Position numbers and translations under genes: made by a program. 64,000 nt of DNA, from assembly GCA_024403675.1 (NCBI GenBank), contig JAKSRH010000008.1, forward strand, positions 1 to 64,000. Reading direction: 5' to 3'. Shown here piece after piece: positions 17,836-27,140 of this stretch; positions within the stretch are counted from its first letter, which is position 1; each line of letters begins with the position of its first letter. Below the pieces are notes generated by a model. The model was not told the DNA's origin. It saw nothing but the letters and a program-made list of their open reading frames with translations, and ran no database searches. Source of the stretch: Saccharofermentans sp. Lineage in GTDB: Bacteria > Bacillota > Clostridia > Saccharofermentanales > Saccharofermentanaceae.

Positions 17836-19047
17836 ATGAGAGAAAAAGAAAGATGGATTGATGAATTTTTAGGGAAGAAGTACAAATTGGCTGGCGTTGA
17901 AATCTCCATGCTTAATATGCTTTTTATGTTATGTGTGGCTGTTTTGGCATTTTTGGCCAGAAAGAGTTTTTTTACCATACCATCTGGTGATTTTAGAGGC
18001 TTTTTACAGCCTTGGATGGATCAGATTAGGCAAAAAGGTGGAATAGCTTCACTTAAGTACGAAATTACAAATTATCCTGTAGCATATGTTTATATTTTGA
18101 CGTTCCTTTCATACATTTCTTCTAATGACTTAGTTGCTATTAAGATGGTGTCAATTGTTTTCGATTATGTAACAGCTTTTGCCATTTTCTTAATCGTGTT
18201 GGAGTTAACAAAATCAGTCAATAAATCAATTTTTGGCGCAGCTATGGCACTAGTTGCACCAGGCGTGATACTTGATAGCGCTTTATGGGCTCAGTGCGAT
18301 AGTATATATTCTTCATTTGTTCTTTTTGCTATTTATTATCTATTGAAAAACAAGGGAAATACATCAGGAATTTTTCTTGGTATAGCTTTTTGTTTTAAGC
18401 TTCAAACTGTTTTTATTTTGCCATTTTTTATAATCATGTGGCTTAAGAAAAAAGGCTTTAATTTATATCATTTGGCGTGGATTCCAGTTATGTACTTTAT
18501 AAGCATTCTTCCAGCATGGATTGTCGGTAGAAGCATGAAGGATTTGCTTCTTATTTACTATGATCAGTCCAAGACATATCCTTGGGGAACACTTAATTAT
18601 CCTAATGCTTATATGTTTGTTGATGAGTATCTTCCTTATTACCATATTCCAGAATTAATCTCTAATGCTGGTATGTACTTTGCCATAATAATGGTTGGAT
18701 TTATCGCATACTATATTTATCAGAAAAAGGCTGAACTTGATGATAATGCTGTCATTTCTCTAGCTATTTTGACACTTGGAGTGGTTGTTTATTTTATGCC
18801 ACATATGCATGATAGATATGGATTCTTGTTAGATCTATTAGCAATTGTTTATGTTATGTTAAACCCAAAGAAAATACTGGTGTTTATTGGATTTAGTGTA
18901 ATAACAGTATGTACTTTCATGATTTTCTTGATTGGTGTATATCCGATTCCAATGATATATATGGCTTTGATGCTTGGTGGCCTGATTTTTTATGTAGGGT
19001 TTGATTTGTATAAAAACCTAAATAAAGAATTAAGTGTAAAGAATTAA
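17836..19047 (+). CDS. GT-C type membrane glycosyltransferase (Gpi18-related family)
   Basis: A 403-residue protein with about ten membrane helices. The first outside loop has PSGDFRGFLQPWMDQI, whose Asp fits the catalytic position of GT-C enzymes, followed by NYPVAYVY, LWAQCDSIYSS, KLQTVFILP and MHDRYGFL. These resemble mannosyltransferases related to Gpi18 (COG5542). Such enzymes use a polyprenyl-phosphate sugar donor on the outer face of the membrane. I start at the ATG after GGGGGA. The next gene, a GT39 homologue, begins 17 bases later, so the pair very likely acts together in protein or polymer glycosylation. The sugar and acceptor are unknown. Confidence 0.75.
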   Translation: MREKERWIDEFLGKKYKLAGVEISMLNMLFMLCVAVLAFLARKSFFTIPSGDFRGFLQPWMDQIRQKGGIASLKYEITNYPVAYVYILTFLSYISSNDLVAIKMVSIVFDYVTAFAIFLIVLELTKSVNKSIFGAAMALVAPGVILDSALWAQCDSIYSSFVLFAIYYLLKNKGNTSGIFLGIAFCFKLQTVFILPFFIIMWLKKKGFNLYHLAWIPVMYFISILPAWIVGRSMKDLLLIYYDQSKTYPWGTLNYPNAYMFVDEYLPYYHIPELISNAGMYFAIIMVGFIAYYIYQKKAELDDNAVISLAILTLGVVVYFMPHMHDRYGFLLDLLAIVYVMLNPKKILVFIGFSVITVCTFMIFLIGVYPIPMIYMALMLGGLIFYVGFDLYKNLNKELSVKN

Positions 19048-19064
19048 TTCGGCAGGGAAATTAT

Positions 19065-21173
19065 ATGTTGTCAGTAACGATTTATAGCATTTTATTTGCG
19101 GTATTAGCATATTATATTGCTGTGTCCAAGGATGAGGACATAAGTTATGGCGCGTCTGCTTATATATTAGTGCTTTTATTTGGACGACTTTTTCCTTACT
19201 TAATCTTGGAAGATAAGTCTCATGTTTTTTACGCAGGATATTTAATCGAAGTTGTAAGTTTATTTGCAGTATATTTGATAGAAAATAATTTCAAGTTTAC
19301 AAAACCAGGCAAGGTTTTAATTTATACATTGGTTCAGCCGATAACGTCCCTAGCAATCTTAAGTGGAAACATCCGCTTTATGGTTGTTGCATTCGCTGGA
19401 GCATTAATTGTACCTGTTGTATGTATTCTATATTTTAGGAAAACTACAGTTACTAAGTTAGCTCCTGAGGCAAAGAAAGAGACAGTAACCAAGTTAATTA
19501 CAGATAGATTAAAGCCAGTAGATGCATTTGCACTTTTGGTTTTTACAGCGCTTTATGCGGTATTGCTTTTCTATAATCTTGGATCACATGTGGCACCTGA
19601 AACAGGTTATGTATTAAGTTCGGATGTTAATTCCAATGAGATTGTTCTTGACCTGGGGGAGAGAAAAGAGGTTTCTCAGATATGGATTTGGCTTGATTAT
19701 CAGAACACTAAATGTTCTTTTTCTTGGTATAGCGAGAATGAATCCACTTGGAAAGAACTAGAGTATAACCATGAATTTAAAGGTGTTTTCCATTGGCACA
19801 AAATATCCTTAACAGGTTCACTTCGTTATCTTGGTATGGTATTTCCAGATAGTGGAGCAATTATCGATGAGATAGTATTAATTGGTCCAGATGGAAATCG
19901 CATATTCCCTGATAACAGGTATGAATATATGTCTTTGTTTGATGAGCAGGATACATTTCCAGGAGTTCCTACTTATTATGATCAAATGATGTTTGATGAA
20001 GTTTATCATGCTAGAACAGCGTATGAATTCATCAACAATTATTCTATCTATGAGACAACTCATCCACCTCTCGGAAAAATCATTATGGAAAGTGGTATTA
20101 AGCTTTTTGGAATGAATCCATTTGGATGGAGATTTATGTCTGCGATATTTGGAATCATGCTTATTCCAATGACATTCGCTTTGGCGTATGTAATCACAGG
20201 CAAAAGAAAAGAAACTTATATTACTACCATTCTTATGAGCGTAGGCTTTATGAATTACACTCTTAGTAGAATAGGTACGATTGATATCATAGTAGCTATA
20301 TTTATTCTTTTGATGTTCTTTTTCATGATTCTTTATGTGAAGAACATATCAGAAGGTGTATTTACCAAAAATCAGATTATTCGCTTGTTACTATGTGGTA
20401 TTTCCATGGGTCTAGCTATTGCTACAAAGTGGACAGGTGTTTATGCGGCAGTAGGTATTGCAATTATGTTCTTCTATAGTCTTTATGGGTTTTACAAAGA
20501 ACATCCATCTAAGAATATGATTAAGGAACTTACTAAATTAGGCCTGTTCTGTGTAGGCGTTTTTGTCCTTATTCCAGCACTCTTTTATGTCGTGTCGTAC
20601 TATGAGTTTGTTCAGTCATATCCTGAAAAAGGTCTTATCCAATCAGTAATCGACAACAATAAATATATTTTCACCTATCATAGTGGAGTTAAAGATAAGC
20701 ATAATTATGAATCCGAGTGGTATCAGTGGATTATAGACTATAGACCTTTGTTGGATTCTAGAACAAATTTCGGAGACAAGATAAGTATTGTGAGTACGTT
20801 TGCAAATCCGCTTATTTGTTTTGCAGGAATAATTGCATTGATAGATAACATCTATTTATGGAGAAACCGTAGTAATAAAAATGCAGGTATGCTTGTTATC
20901 GCTTATTTTTCAGTCCTTTTGCCATGGTTGATGGTTCACAGAACTGTTTTTATCTATCAGTATTTTGTTCCTGAAATAATTCTTGTTTTGATGCTTGGTA
21001 ACAGTTTTTCATATCGCAGCGACAAGAATAAGAAAGCCTGGATTGGGTATGCAGTATTAACTGCTTTGGCGGTGATTTTGTTTATCTATTTCTATCCAGT
21101 TATTTCTGGACAAGCTGTCTCGGTTAATCACTTAAAGAATTTGCGTTGGTTTAATAGCTGGGAATTTAGATAA
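19065..21173 (+). CDS. Protein O-mannosyltransferase homologue (GT39) with inserted sugar-binding-like domain
   Basis: A 702-residue polytopic protein. Residues 1-180 hold about six helices. An outside beta-rich domain (about 185-290) with VLDLGERKEVSQIWIWL and a closing RYLGMVF looks like an F5/8-type (discoidin) fold. Then come the catalytic acidic pair D311-E312 in FDEVYHARTAYEF and THPPLGK (332-338), the PMT/GT39 signature, and about eight more helices. GT39 enzymes transfer mannose from polyprenyl-phosphate mannose to Ser/Thr of exported proteins. No polyprenyl-phosphate mannose synthase is nearby. The operon probably ends at the hairpin at 21212. Confidence 0.85.
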   Translation: MLSVTIYSILFAVLAYYIAVSKDEDISYGASAYILVLLFGRLFPYLILEDKSHVFYAGYLIEVVSLFAVYLIENNFKFTKPGKVLIYTLVQPITSLAILSGNIRFMVVAFAGALIVPVVCILYFRKTTVTKLAPEAKKETVTKLITDRLKPVDAFALLVFTALYAVLLFYNLGSHVAPETGYVLSSDVNSNEIVLDLGERKEVSQIWIWLDYQNTKCSFSWYSENESTWKELEYNHEFKGVFHWHKISLTGSLRYLGMVFPDSGAIIDEIVLIGPDGNRIFPDNRYEYMSLFDEQDTFPGVPTYYDQMMFDEVYHARTAYEFINNYSIYETTHPPLGKIIMESGIKLFGMNPFGWRFMSAIFGIMLIPMTFALAYVITGKRKETYITTILMSVGFMNYTLSRIGTIDIIVAIFILLMFFFMILYVKNISEGVFTKNQIIRLLLCGISMGLAIATKWTGVYAAVGIAIMFFYSLYGFYKEHPSKNMIKELTKLGLFCVGVFVLIPALFYVVSYYEFVQSYPEKGLIQSVIDNNKYIFTYHSGVKDKHNYESEWYQWIIDYRPLLDSRTNFGDKISIVSTFANPLICFAGIIALIDNIYLWRNRSNKNAGMLVIAYFSVLLPWLMVHRTVFIYQYFVPEIILVLMLGNSFSYRSDKNKKAWIGYAVLTALAVILFIYFYPVISGQAVSVNHLKNLRWFNSWEFR

Positions 21174-21211
21174 TAGGCATTGACAACGTAAGTTAGCACG
21201 AGTAAAGTATG

Positions 21212-21250
21212 GTCACAAATTGAAAATGAAAACCGTTTTCAATTTGTGAC
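21212..21250. promoter_or_regulatory. 15-bp inverted repeat containing a 7-1-7 Fur-family box; also terminator-like
   Basis: Perfect 15-base arms (21212-21226 and 21236-21250) enclose a 9-base loop and are followed by a T-rich stretch, so the hairpin could terminate the glycosyltransferase operon. Within it, TGAAAAC-C-GTTTTCA (21227-21241) is a perfect 7-1-7 inverted repeat of the Fur/Zur/PerR operator form. It lies 41 bases before the Fur-family gene, suggesting autoregulation. Confidence 0.6.
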
Positions 21251-21281
21251 TTTTATATTACAGTGATGATTACGAGGATTC

Positions 21282-21728
21282 ATGAACAATCGCGGTAACT
21301 ACAAGACAAAGCAGTACGATGAGCTTTTGGAATACCTTTCTACTATTGAAGGTAAGCATTTTAACGTGTGTGATATTCATGACCATTTCCTTAGTAGTGG
21401 TAAAAACATCGGTACTACAACTATCTACAGACAGCTTGACCGTATGGTAGATGAGGGACTTGTATCAAAGTATGTTTTGGAACCGGGAAGTCCAGCATGT
21501 TATGAGTACATGTCTCCAGAAAAGCATGTACATGGTGGTGTTTGTTTTCACTTAAGGTGTGAGATTTGTGGAAGACTTATCCACATGCAGTGTGAGGAAT
21601 TATCCTCTATCACAAACCATATTATGGAGGAGCATGGTTTCCGTGTGGATCCAATGAGAACTGTATTTTATGGTGTGTGCCAGGAATGTATGGATGATGA
21701 AGAGGAGGGCAAGAAGTTATGCCGTTAA
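21282..21728 (+). CDS. Fur-family metal regulator, probably Zur-like
   Basis: A 148-residue repressor. It has an N-terminal winged helix with GTTTIYRQLDRMVDEGLV (DNA recognition) and a dimerisation/metal domain with H82, H84, H90, C93-x-x-C96 and C133-x-x-C136, which make the structural zinc site and part of the sensory site. The last codons overlap the start of a ZIP transporter by 10 bases, so the regulated metal is most likely zinc, with manganese or iron as alternatives. A GAGGA ribosome site is present, and a Fur-type box lies in the upstream region. Confidence 0.88.
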   Translation: MNNRGNYKTKQYDELLEYLSTIEGKHFNVCDIHDHFLSSGKNIGTTTIYRQLDRMVDEGLVSKYVLEPGSPACYEYMSPEKHVHGGVCFHLRCEICGRLIHMQCEELSSITNHIMEEHGFRVDPMRTVFYGVCQECMDDEEEGKKLCR

Positions 21729-22447
21729 TTATTACACTTATTGCTGGTCTTTTTATTCTTCTTGGCGCAGTTGCAATTAAATTTTTTAAGGAGACTCATA
21801 AGGTAGAGGTTATCTCTTTCGCCTTGGCTCTTGGTGCGCTTGTTTCCCTTATGATTTTTGACCTTATTCCTGATATGTTTGAGGGCGAGATAAAGTGGTA
21901 TTTAGTTATTGTATTTGTGGTAGTCGGATTTGGTTTACTTTTCCTTCTTGATATTTTGGCACCTGACCATGAGGACCATCACGACACTGAGGAAAATCAC
22001 GACGAAGAGAACTCTGCTCATATCGGAATCATGTCCGCATTAGCAGTCATTCTTCATAACATCGTGGAGGGTATGACAGTGTACACCATGTCCATGGATG
22101 ATGCTAAGCAGGGACTTATCCTTGCTATCGGAATCGGACTTCATAACATCCCTATGGGTATGCTCATTTTTTCCACTCTTGCTCATAAGTCAAAAAAAGA
22201 TAAGTACATTCTTACTTCCGCTGTAGTTCTTTCTACACCTATCGGCGGTCTTCTTATGATGCTTTTAAGCGGACTTCTTACAGAGACAATTATCGCCGCT
22301 TTGGTGTGTGTAGCAGCTGGCATGATCGTGTATCTTGTTGCTATGGAGCTCGCACCTCATGTCATAAAAACAAAACCAGCAAAGCTTTCCGTTATCGGTA
22401 GCATTACTGGCTTTGTAGTTGTATTAATTAGTTGTCTTCTGGGGTAA
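21719..22447 (+). CDS. ZIP family metal transporter
   Basis: A 242-residue protein with eight predicted helices. Helices 4 and 5 carry the metal-binding HNIVEG and HNIPMG motifs. The usual Glu of the second motif is Met here. A His/Asp/Glu-rich cytosolic loop (about 82-100, DHEDHHDTEE...) lies between helices 3 and 4, as in zinc ZIPs. Translational coupling to the Fur-family gene argues for metal uptake under that repressor, though some bacterial ZIPs act as broad divalent channels. The 3' end overlaps the convergent zinc-ribbon gene by 20 bases. Confidence 0.9.
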   Translation: MPLIITLIAGLFILLGAVAIKFFKETHKVEVISFALALGALVSLMIFDLIPDMFEGEIKWYLVIVFVVVGFGLLFLLDILAPDHEDHHDTEENHDEENSAHIGIMSALAVILHNIVEGMTVYTMSMDDAKQGLILAIGIGLHNIPMGMLIFSTLAHKSKKDKYILTSAVVLSTPIGGLLMMLLSGLLTETIIAALVCVAAGMIVYLVAMELAPHVIKTKPAKLSVIGSITGFVVVLISCLLG

Positions 22448-23297
22448 GCTTGCGCGCATCCTGCATAGCGTATTTTATCTTGTCGTATATCTTATCGCGC
22501 TCTGCTTCCATTACCTTTTTTTCTTCGAGAATTTTGTCAACTTCTTCGTTAAGTGCTGGATTAACACTTAGGAGATCTTTTATTGATTTCATCGCTCCAA
22601 TGGAGTAACCCATAGGAACTAGAATAAGAAGCAGGAAGAGGATCATGAAGCCGATGCTTGATGCAATGCCTTCGCCACCTGCCTTGGCAAACACGGTGAT
22701 GAAATATGCAATAAATAAAACAAGGCCAACAAGAGTAATATAAAACAGATATTTTGGATGGTAGTAGTAACCGCTCTTATTTCTAAGATATTGTCTTTCA
22801 GAAGCGTCTTTATTACCTTGGATTTTGGTTTGAAGTTTACGTGCTTCTGCTGATTTGCTGGCGATTTTATTGCTTAAATCTGCGTGCTTACGAGCATTTA
22901 CTATAATGTCTTCAGCTGTTTCAAAATAAGCTTTTTTATCTTCCTGACAATTTGTCTTAAATCTCTCGAAATCCTTTTCTTCTGTAGAGAAAGTACCCTT
23001 ATTAAGTAGGGTCGTTATGTCAGACAAGGCATTAATCTTGTTTTCACAAAGCATAAGTCCATTAAGTGCACGGAAGTTATGAGGCTCCTTATCTAACATA
23101 AAGGAATACATTTCAGCTGCGGACTCATATTCACCATGTTTGCGGGAAAGGTCAGCCATATCAAGCAACTTATCTTCACGGAAATAATCGTAATCATAGA
23201 TGTTGCCACATGATTTACAAACCATAACTTTGCGCTCGTCATTAGTAGCAAGATGACTTCCGCAACTAGGACAAAGATACTGAAAAAGTGTATTCAT
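22428..23297 (-). CDS. Zinc-ribbon, coiled-coil, two-helix membrane protein
   Basis: A 289-residue protein. Residues 9-30 form a zinc ribbon (CPSCG...CKSCG). A helical stretch resembling one or two TPR units follows (KHGEYESAAEMYSFMLDKEPHNFRALNGL), then a charged coiled coil, two membrane helices (about 183-203 and 213-235), and a second coiled coil (LEEKKVMEAERDKIYDKI). It is unrelated in sequence to the triple zinc-ribbon cluster but has a similar plan. The ribosome site GGGGAGG is strong. The function is unknown. Confidence 0.75.
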   Translation of the reverse strand: MNTLFQYLCPSCGSHLATNDERKVMVCKSCGNIYDYDYFREDKLLDMADLSRKHGEYESAAEMYSFMLDKEPHNFRALNGLMLCENKINALSDITTLLNKGTFSTEEKDFERFKTNCQEDKKAYFETAEDIIVNARKHADLSNKIASKSAEARKLQTKIQGNKDASERQYLRNKSGYYYHPKYLFYITLVGLVLFIAYFITVFAKAGGEGIASSIGFMILFLLLILVPMGYSIGAMKSIKDLLSVNPALNEEVDKILEEKKVMEAERDKIYDKIKYAMQDARKLTPEDN

Positions 23298-23372
23298 ACT
23301 GACCTCCCCAAATTGTGTATAGGTTAAATTATACGGAAAATGGTATCTTTTTACTCTCTTTTATATAAAAAT

Positions 23373-23397
23373 AAGAGAAACAAATTGGGTTTCTCTT
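23373..23397. promoter_or_regulatory. Inverted repeat upstream of the aconitase-like gene
   Basis: AAGAGAAAC and GTTTCTCTT pair over nine bases around a 7-base loop. A second, weaker repeat (GTCATA...TATGAC, 23410-23429) follows. Either could be an operator or a short terminator-like hairpin. No regulator is assigned. Confidence 0.3.
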
Positions 23398-23465
23398 GAT
23401 GATTATGGAGTCATAAACTAAACTATGACCATCGGGAAATATTTTTTGTAAAGGTGGTAAAAGAC

Positions 23466-25751
23466 ATGAAGCTTTACGACTCAGGAGTTTATCTTGTAAA
23501 CGGCTGTGAAATCGTACCAGAGGCTGAGGCTGCTAAGGTGCAGTCCATGACAGGTACAGTTGCCGTAAAGGACGAGGCTAAGAAGGGTACAATCGCATAT
23601 GGTATCCTCGAAGCGCACAACACTAATGACAACATGGATGCCCTTAAGATTAAGTTCGATGCAATGGCATCCCACGATATCACTTATGTAGGTATCATCC
23701 AGACATCTAGAGCATCTGGTATGGAGGAGTTCCCACTTCCTTATGTTCTTACATGTTGCCACAACTCACTTTGTGCTGTTGGTGGAACAATCAATGATGA
23801 TGATCACCTCTTTGGTCTTTCTGCTGCTAAGAAGTACGGCGGAATTTATGTTCCACCTCATATCGCAGTTATTCACCAGTATATGCGTGAAATGTTTGCT
23901 GGTTGTGGCAAGATGATTCTTGGTTCTGACTCCCACACACGTTATGGTGCCCTCGGTACTATGGCTATCGGTGAGGGTGGTGGAGAGCTCTCTAAGCAGC
24001 TTCTCAAGCAGACTTACGATGTAGCTTATCCAGGTGTAGTTGCTATTTACCTCAAGGGTAAGCCAGCAGCTTGCGTAGGACCACACGACGTAGCACTTGC
24101 TATCATCAAGGAAGTATTTAAGAACGGTTACGTTAAGAATAAGGTAATGGAGTTTGTAGGTCCTGGTGTTTCTTCCATGTCTACTGACTACAGAATCGGT
24201 ATCGACGTAATGACAACAGAGACAACATGTTTGTCCTCTATCTGGAGAACTGATAGCGATACACAGGAGTACCTTGCTAAGCACGGTCGTATCGGTGATT
24301 ATAAGGAGCTCGAGCCAGCTACTATCGCTTACTATGATGGATGTCTTGAGATTGACCTTAGTGAGATTAAGCCAATGATCGCTCTCCCATTCCACCCATC
24401 TAATGCTTATACAATTAGCGAGCTCTATGAGAACCTCGAGGATATCCTCCGTGAGACAGAGAAGGCAGCTGATGAGGTTGCTGGTGGTCGTGCAGAGTTT
24501 AAGCTCCTCGATAAGGTTGTTGATGGTAAGCTTATGGTACAGCAGGGTGTTATCGGAGGATGTTCCGGTGGATCTTACTCCTCTATCGTAGAGGCAGCTA
24601 ACGCTATCAAGGGTAAGTCCATTGGTAACGGTGAGTTCTATCTCTCCATTTACCCAGCTTCCCAGCCTGTATTTACAGACCTTGATCGTAAGGGTTATCT
24701 CGCAGACCTTATGGATGCTGGTGCAATTATCAGAACAGCTTTCTGTGGACCTTGCTTTGGTGCTGGTGATACACCTGCTAACAACGCACTTTCCATTCGT
24801 CATGCTACACGTAACTTCCCTAACAGAGAAGGTTCCAAGCCAGGTAATGGTCAGCTCGCAGCAGTTGCTCTTATGGATGCTCGTTCTATCGCAGCTACAG
24901 CGGCTAACGGCGGCGTTCTTACATCCGCTGAGGAGCTCGATTGCTGGGGTGATGTTCCAGAGTACAACTTTGACGATAGATCCTATAAGTCTCGTGTATA
25001 TAACGGTTACAAAGCAGCTAATAAGGATGCAGACTTGAGATTTGGTCCTAACATCAAGGACTGGCCAGAGATGGAGGCACTTGCAGATAACATTCTCCTT
25101 AAGGTTGCTTCTAAGATTTTGGACGATGTAACAACAACTGATGAGCTTATCCCATCTGGTGAGACATCTTCCTTCCGTTCCAACCCACTTGGTCTTGCTG
25201 AGTTCACACTCTCTAGAAGAGATCCTGACTATGTAGCAAAGGCAAAGGCAGTACGTAGCTTAGAGGATGCTCGTCTCGCTGGTAACACAGACGCTTCTAT
25301 CGCTGAGGCATTTAAGGTAATCAACACAATCCCAGGTCAGGCTGATGTTAAGGCTTCTGACGTAGAGATTGGTTCTGTAGTATATGCTAACAAGCCAGGT
25401 GACGGTTCTGCTCGTGAGCAGGCTGCTTCCTGCCAGAGAGTTCTCGGTGCTCTTGCTAACATTACTCAGGAGTACGCTACTAAGAGATATAGATCCAACT
25501 GTATGAACTGGGGTATGGTTCCATTCCATCTTAAGGGTGAGCCAACAGCATTCGACGTTGATGATCTCATCTATGTTCCAGGCATCCGTAAGTTCCTCGA
25601 TGACAATAATCTCGATTCTATCCCAGCTTATGTAATCAAGGACGGTAAGGCTACAAGAATTGAGCTTTACATCCAGCCAATGACTGAGAATGAGCGTAAG
25701 ATTGTTAAGGCAGGCTGCCTCATCAACTACAACAGAAACGGTCAGCAGTAA
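23466..25751 (+). CDS. Aconitase-family hydratase
   Basis: A 761-residue single-chain protein of the aconitase family. The three cluster ligands are visible: C366 (GGCSGGS), C427 and C430 (CGPC). Active-site elements [10 protein letters not shown] and [10 protein letters not shown] in the swivel domain are also present. Members reversibly hydrate/dehydrate tricarboxylic acids using a [4Fe-4S] cluster. The sequence is divergent from standard AcnA, so citrate/isocitrate is the likely but not certain substrate. No citrate synthase or isocitrate dehydrogenase gene is adjacent. The ATG is preceded by AAGGTGG at good spacing. Codon use is rich in preferred codons (GGT, CTC, ATC), which suggests high expression. 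Confidence 0.85.
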   Translation: MKLYDSGVYLVNGCEIVPEAEAAKVQSMTGTVAVKDEAKKGTIAYGILEAHNTNDNMDALKIKFDAMASHDITYVGIIQTSRASGMEEFPLPYVLTCCHNSLCAVGGTINDDDHLFGLSAAKKYGGIYVPPHIAVIHQYMREMFAGCGKMILGSDSHTRYGALGTMAIGEGGGELSKQLLKQTYDVAYPGVVAIYLKGKPAACVGPHDVALAIIKEVFKNGYVKNKVMEFVGPGVSSMSTDYRIGIDVMTTETTCLSSIWRTDSDTQEYLAKHGRIGDYKELEPATIAYYDGCLEIDLSEIKPMIALPFHPSNAYTISELYENLEDILRETEKAADEVAGGRAEFKLLDKVVDGKLMVQQGVIGGCSGGSYSSIVEAANAIKGKSIGNGEFYLSIYPASQPVFTDLDRKGYLADLMDAGAIIRTAFCGPCFGAGDTPANNALSIRHATRNFPNREGSKPGNGQLAAVALMDARSIAATAANGGVLTSAEELDCWGDVPEYNFDDRSYKSRVYNGYKAANKDADLRFGPNIKDWPEMEALADNILLKVASKILDDVTTTDELIPSGETSSFRSNPLGLAEFTLSRRDPDYVAKAKAVRSLEDARLAGNTDASIAEAFKVINTIPGQADVKASDVEIGSVVYANKPGDGSAREQAASCQRVLGALANITQEYATKRYRSNCMNWGMVPFHLKGEPTAFDVDDLIYVPGIRKFLDDNNLDSIPAYVIKDGKATRIELYIQPMTENERKIVKAGCLINYNRNGQQ

Positions 25752-25777
25752 TTAATAGCTAACTTAGTTAACAACAA

Positions 25778-25810
25778 TAATGCCCCAGGTAACTTCTACC
25801 TGGGGCATTA
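25778..25810. terminator. Bidirectional intrinsic terminator
   Basis: A perfect 14-base-pair stem (TAATGCCCCAGGTA and complement, 5-base loop) lies between the convergent hydratase and DUF3592-like genes. Confidence 0.9.
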
Positions 25811-25838
25811 CTATTAGTAAATTTAATTGGTGGAAATA

Positions 25839-26291
25839 TTAGTAACCACCGTTGTTTTTATTAGAGAGATAATTCTTTGTTGTTACTCCACCAGCAATTA
25901 CGAACACTATGCCAAAAAGTGCAAATACGCCACAAAGTGTATTTGTATTGGAAGAAGAAATAACCTCCGTGTTTCCGTTAGGATTCTCGTAGATATTTAA
26001 AGTAATATCTTTGCCTTCGTGCATTGAAGCTGAGTAGAAGTTAAGTCTATAATTCTCATATTCATGGCCATCATATTCAAAGTCTACATAAGCGACGTGT
26101 TTGGTTCTGCTTTTTCCTTTTCTTATTTCGTGTTTAGTTTCGATGTTAGTTACTGTAGCTGTTACTTCAACGGATTTCTCAATTTTTGCTTTAGTAGTTG
26201 TGAAAAATAAAACGCTTGCGGCAAGCATTATGATTCCAACGATGATAAATACGATACATGTTGATAAGCTAATCTGTGTGTTGGTTCTCAT
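25839..26291 (-). CDS. DUF3592-like membrane protein
   Basis: A 150-residue protein with helices at about 10-32 and 117-137 flanking a soluble domain with VTATVTNIETKHEIRKGKSRTKHVAYVDFEYDGHEYENYRL. The phrase A-T-V-T-x-I followed by a basic loop and V-x-F-x-Y-x-G is typical of DUF3592. GGGGAGGA precedes the ATG. It shares a divergent promoter region with the AlkD-like gene. The function is unknown. Confidence 0.75.
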   Translation of the reverse strand: MRTNTQISLSTCIVFIIVGIIMLAASVLFFTTTKAKIEKSVEVTATVTNIETKHEIRKGKSRTKHVAYVDFEYDGHEYENYRLNFYSASMHEGKDITLNIYENPNGNTEVISSSNTNTLCGVFALFGIVFVIAGGVTTKNYLSNKNNGGY

Positions 26292-26418
26292 TTTGTTCCT
26301 CCCCCTGTGAACGATAAATATTTAATGTAATTTTATATATTATTTTTGCTTAATAATAGATATTCGTAGTGATTTAGTGTTCTAATATATTCAAGACAGG
26401 AGAGAAAGGACAATATTT

Positions 26419-27105
26419 ATGGATAGTATGGTAGAAAGTGTAAGAAAAGAACTATTTACTCTTCAGGACAAGAAGTATGCAGATTTCTCGGCAAATCTTT
26501 CTCCAACTATGAGTAGAGAAAACTTTATTGGTGTTCGTACCCCTGACTTAAAGAATTTAGCTAAAACTATGGTCAAGACTGGTACAGGAAGCGAGTATAT
26601 TAAAACTCTTCCACATAAATATTTTGAAGAGAATCAGCTTCATGCATTTATTATTTCTCTCGAGAAAGACTTTGACGTGGCAATAGAAGAGGTGGAGAAA
26701 TTTCTTCCATTTATTGATAACTGGGCCACTTGCGACCAGCTTAGAAGCAGGGCTTTTGCCAAATATCCGGACAGATTATTGCCTTACATTGATAAATGGC
26801 TCGCTTCAGATAAAACATATACGATACGATTTGGTATAGGAGCCCTTATGTGTTATTTCCTGGATGACAAATTTAAGCCGGAGTATCTTAGTAAGGTTGC
26901 TGCCGTTAAGTCTGAAGAGTATTACATCAACATGATGATTGCGTGGTATTTTGCCACGGCACTTGCCAAGCAATACGAGGCTACAATTCCATATATCGAG
27001 CAGCACAAACTCTCGGACTGGGTTCATCGTAAGACTATTCAGAAAGCAGTAGAAAGTTTCCGTGTAACTGATGAGCACAAGGCCTATCTTAAGACTTTCA
27101 GATAA
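26419..27105 (+). CDS. DNA alkylation repair protein, AlkD-like
   Basis: A 228-residue all-helical HEAT-like repeat protein. MSRENFIGVRTPDLKNLAK, HKYFEENQLHAFII, FIDNWATCDQLRSRAF and the C-terminal SDWVHRKTIQKAVESFR are recognisable in AlkD-type enzymes, which remove 3- and 7-alkylated purines. The D-x-W-x-x-x-D segment (DNWATCD) contains the conserved aspartate that faces the lesion. The ribosome site AGGAGAGAAAGGA is strong. Its stop codon ends exactly at the -35 element of the copper operon promoter, so the two genes are packed without spare sequence. Confidence 0.88.
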   Translation: MDSMVESVRKELFTLQDKKYADFSANLSPTMSRENFIGVRTPDLKNLAKTMVKTGTGSEYIKTLPHKYFEENQLHAFIISLEKDFDVAIEEVEKFLPFIDNWATCDQLRSRAFAKYPDRLLPYIDKWLASDKTYTIRFGIGALMCYFLDDKFKPEYLSKVAAVKSEEYYINMMIAWYFATALAKQYEATIPYIEQHKLSDWVHRKTIQKAVESFRVTDEHKAYLKTFR

Positions 27106-27134
27106 TTGACAAATACCCCCAGGGGGTATATAAC
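27106..27134 (+). promoter_or_regulatory. copA promoter with CsoR operator filling the spacer
   Basis: TTGACA (27106-27111) and TATAAC (27129-27134) are 17 bases apart. The palindrome ATACCCCCAGGGGGTAT (27113-27129) fills almost the whole spacer. It has the form of known CsoR operators (TACCCC...GGGGTA). Bound CsoR would block RNA polymerase, and copper would relieve it. The predicted transcription start falls on or next to the copA ATG. Confidence 0.88.
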
Positions 27135-27140
27135 AAGGGC

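Noticed and set aside
23766-24803. A 345-codon open frame antisense to the aconitase-like gene
   Set aside because: It is a by-product of strong codon bias in the real gene; no ribosome site and no recognisable protein.
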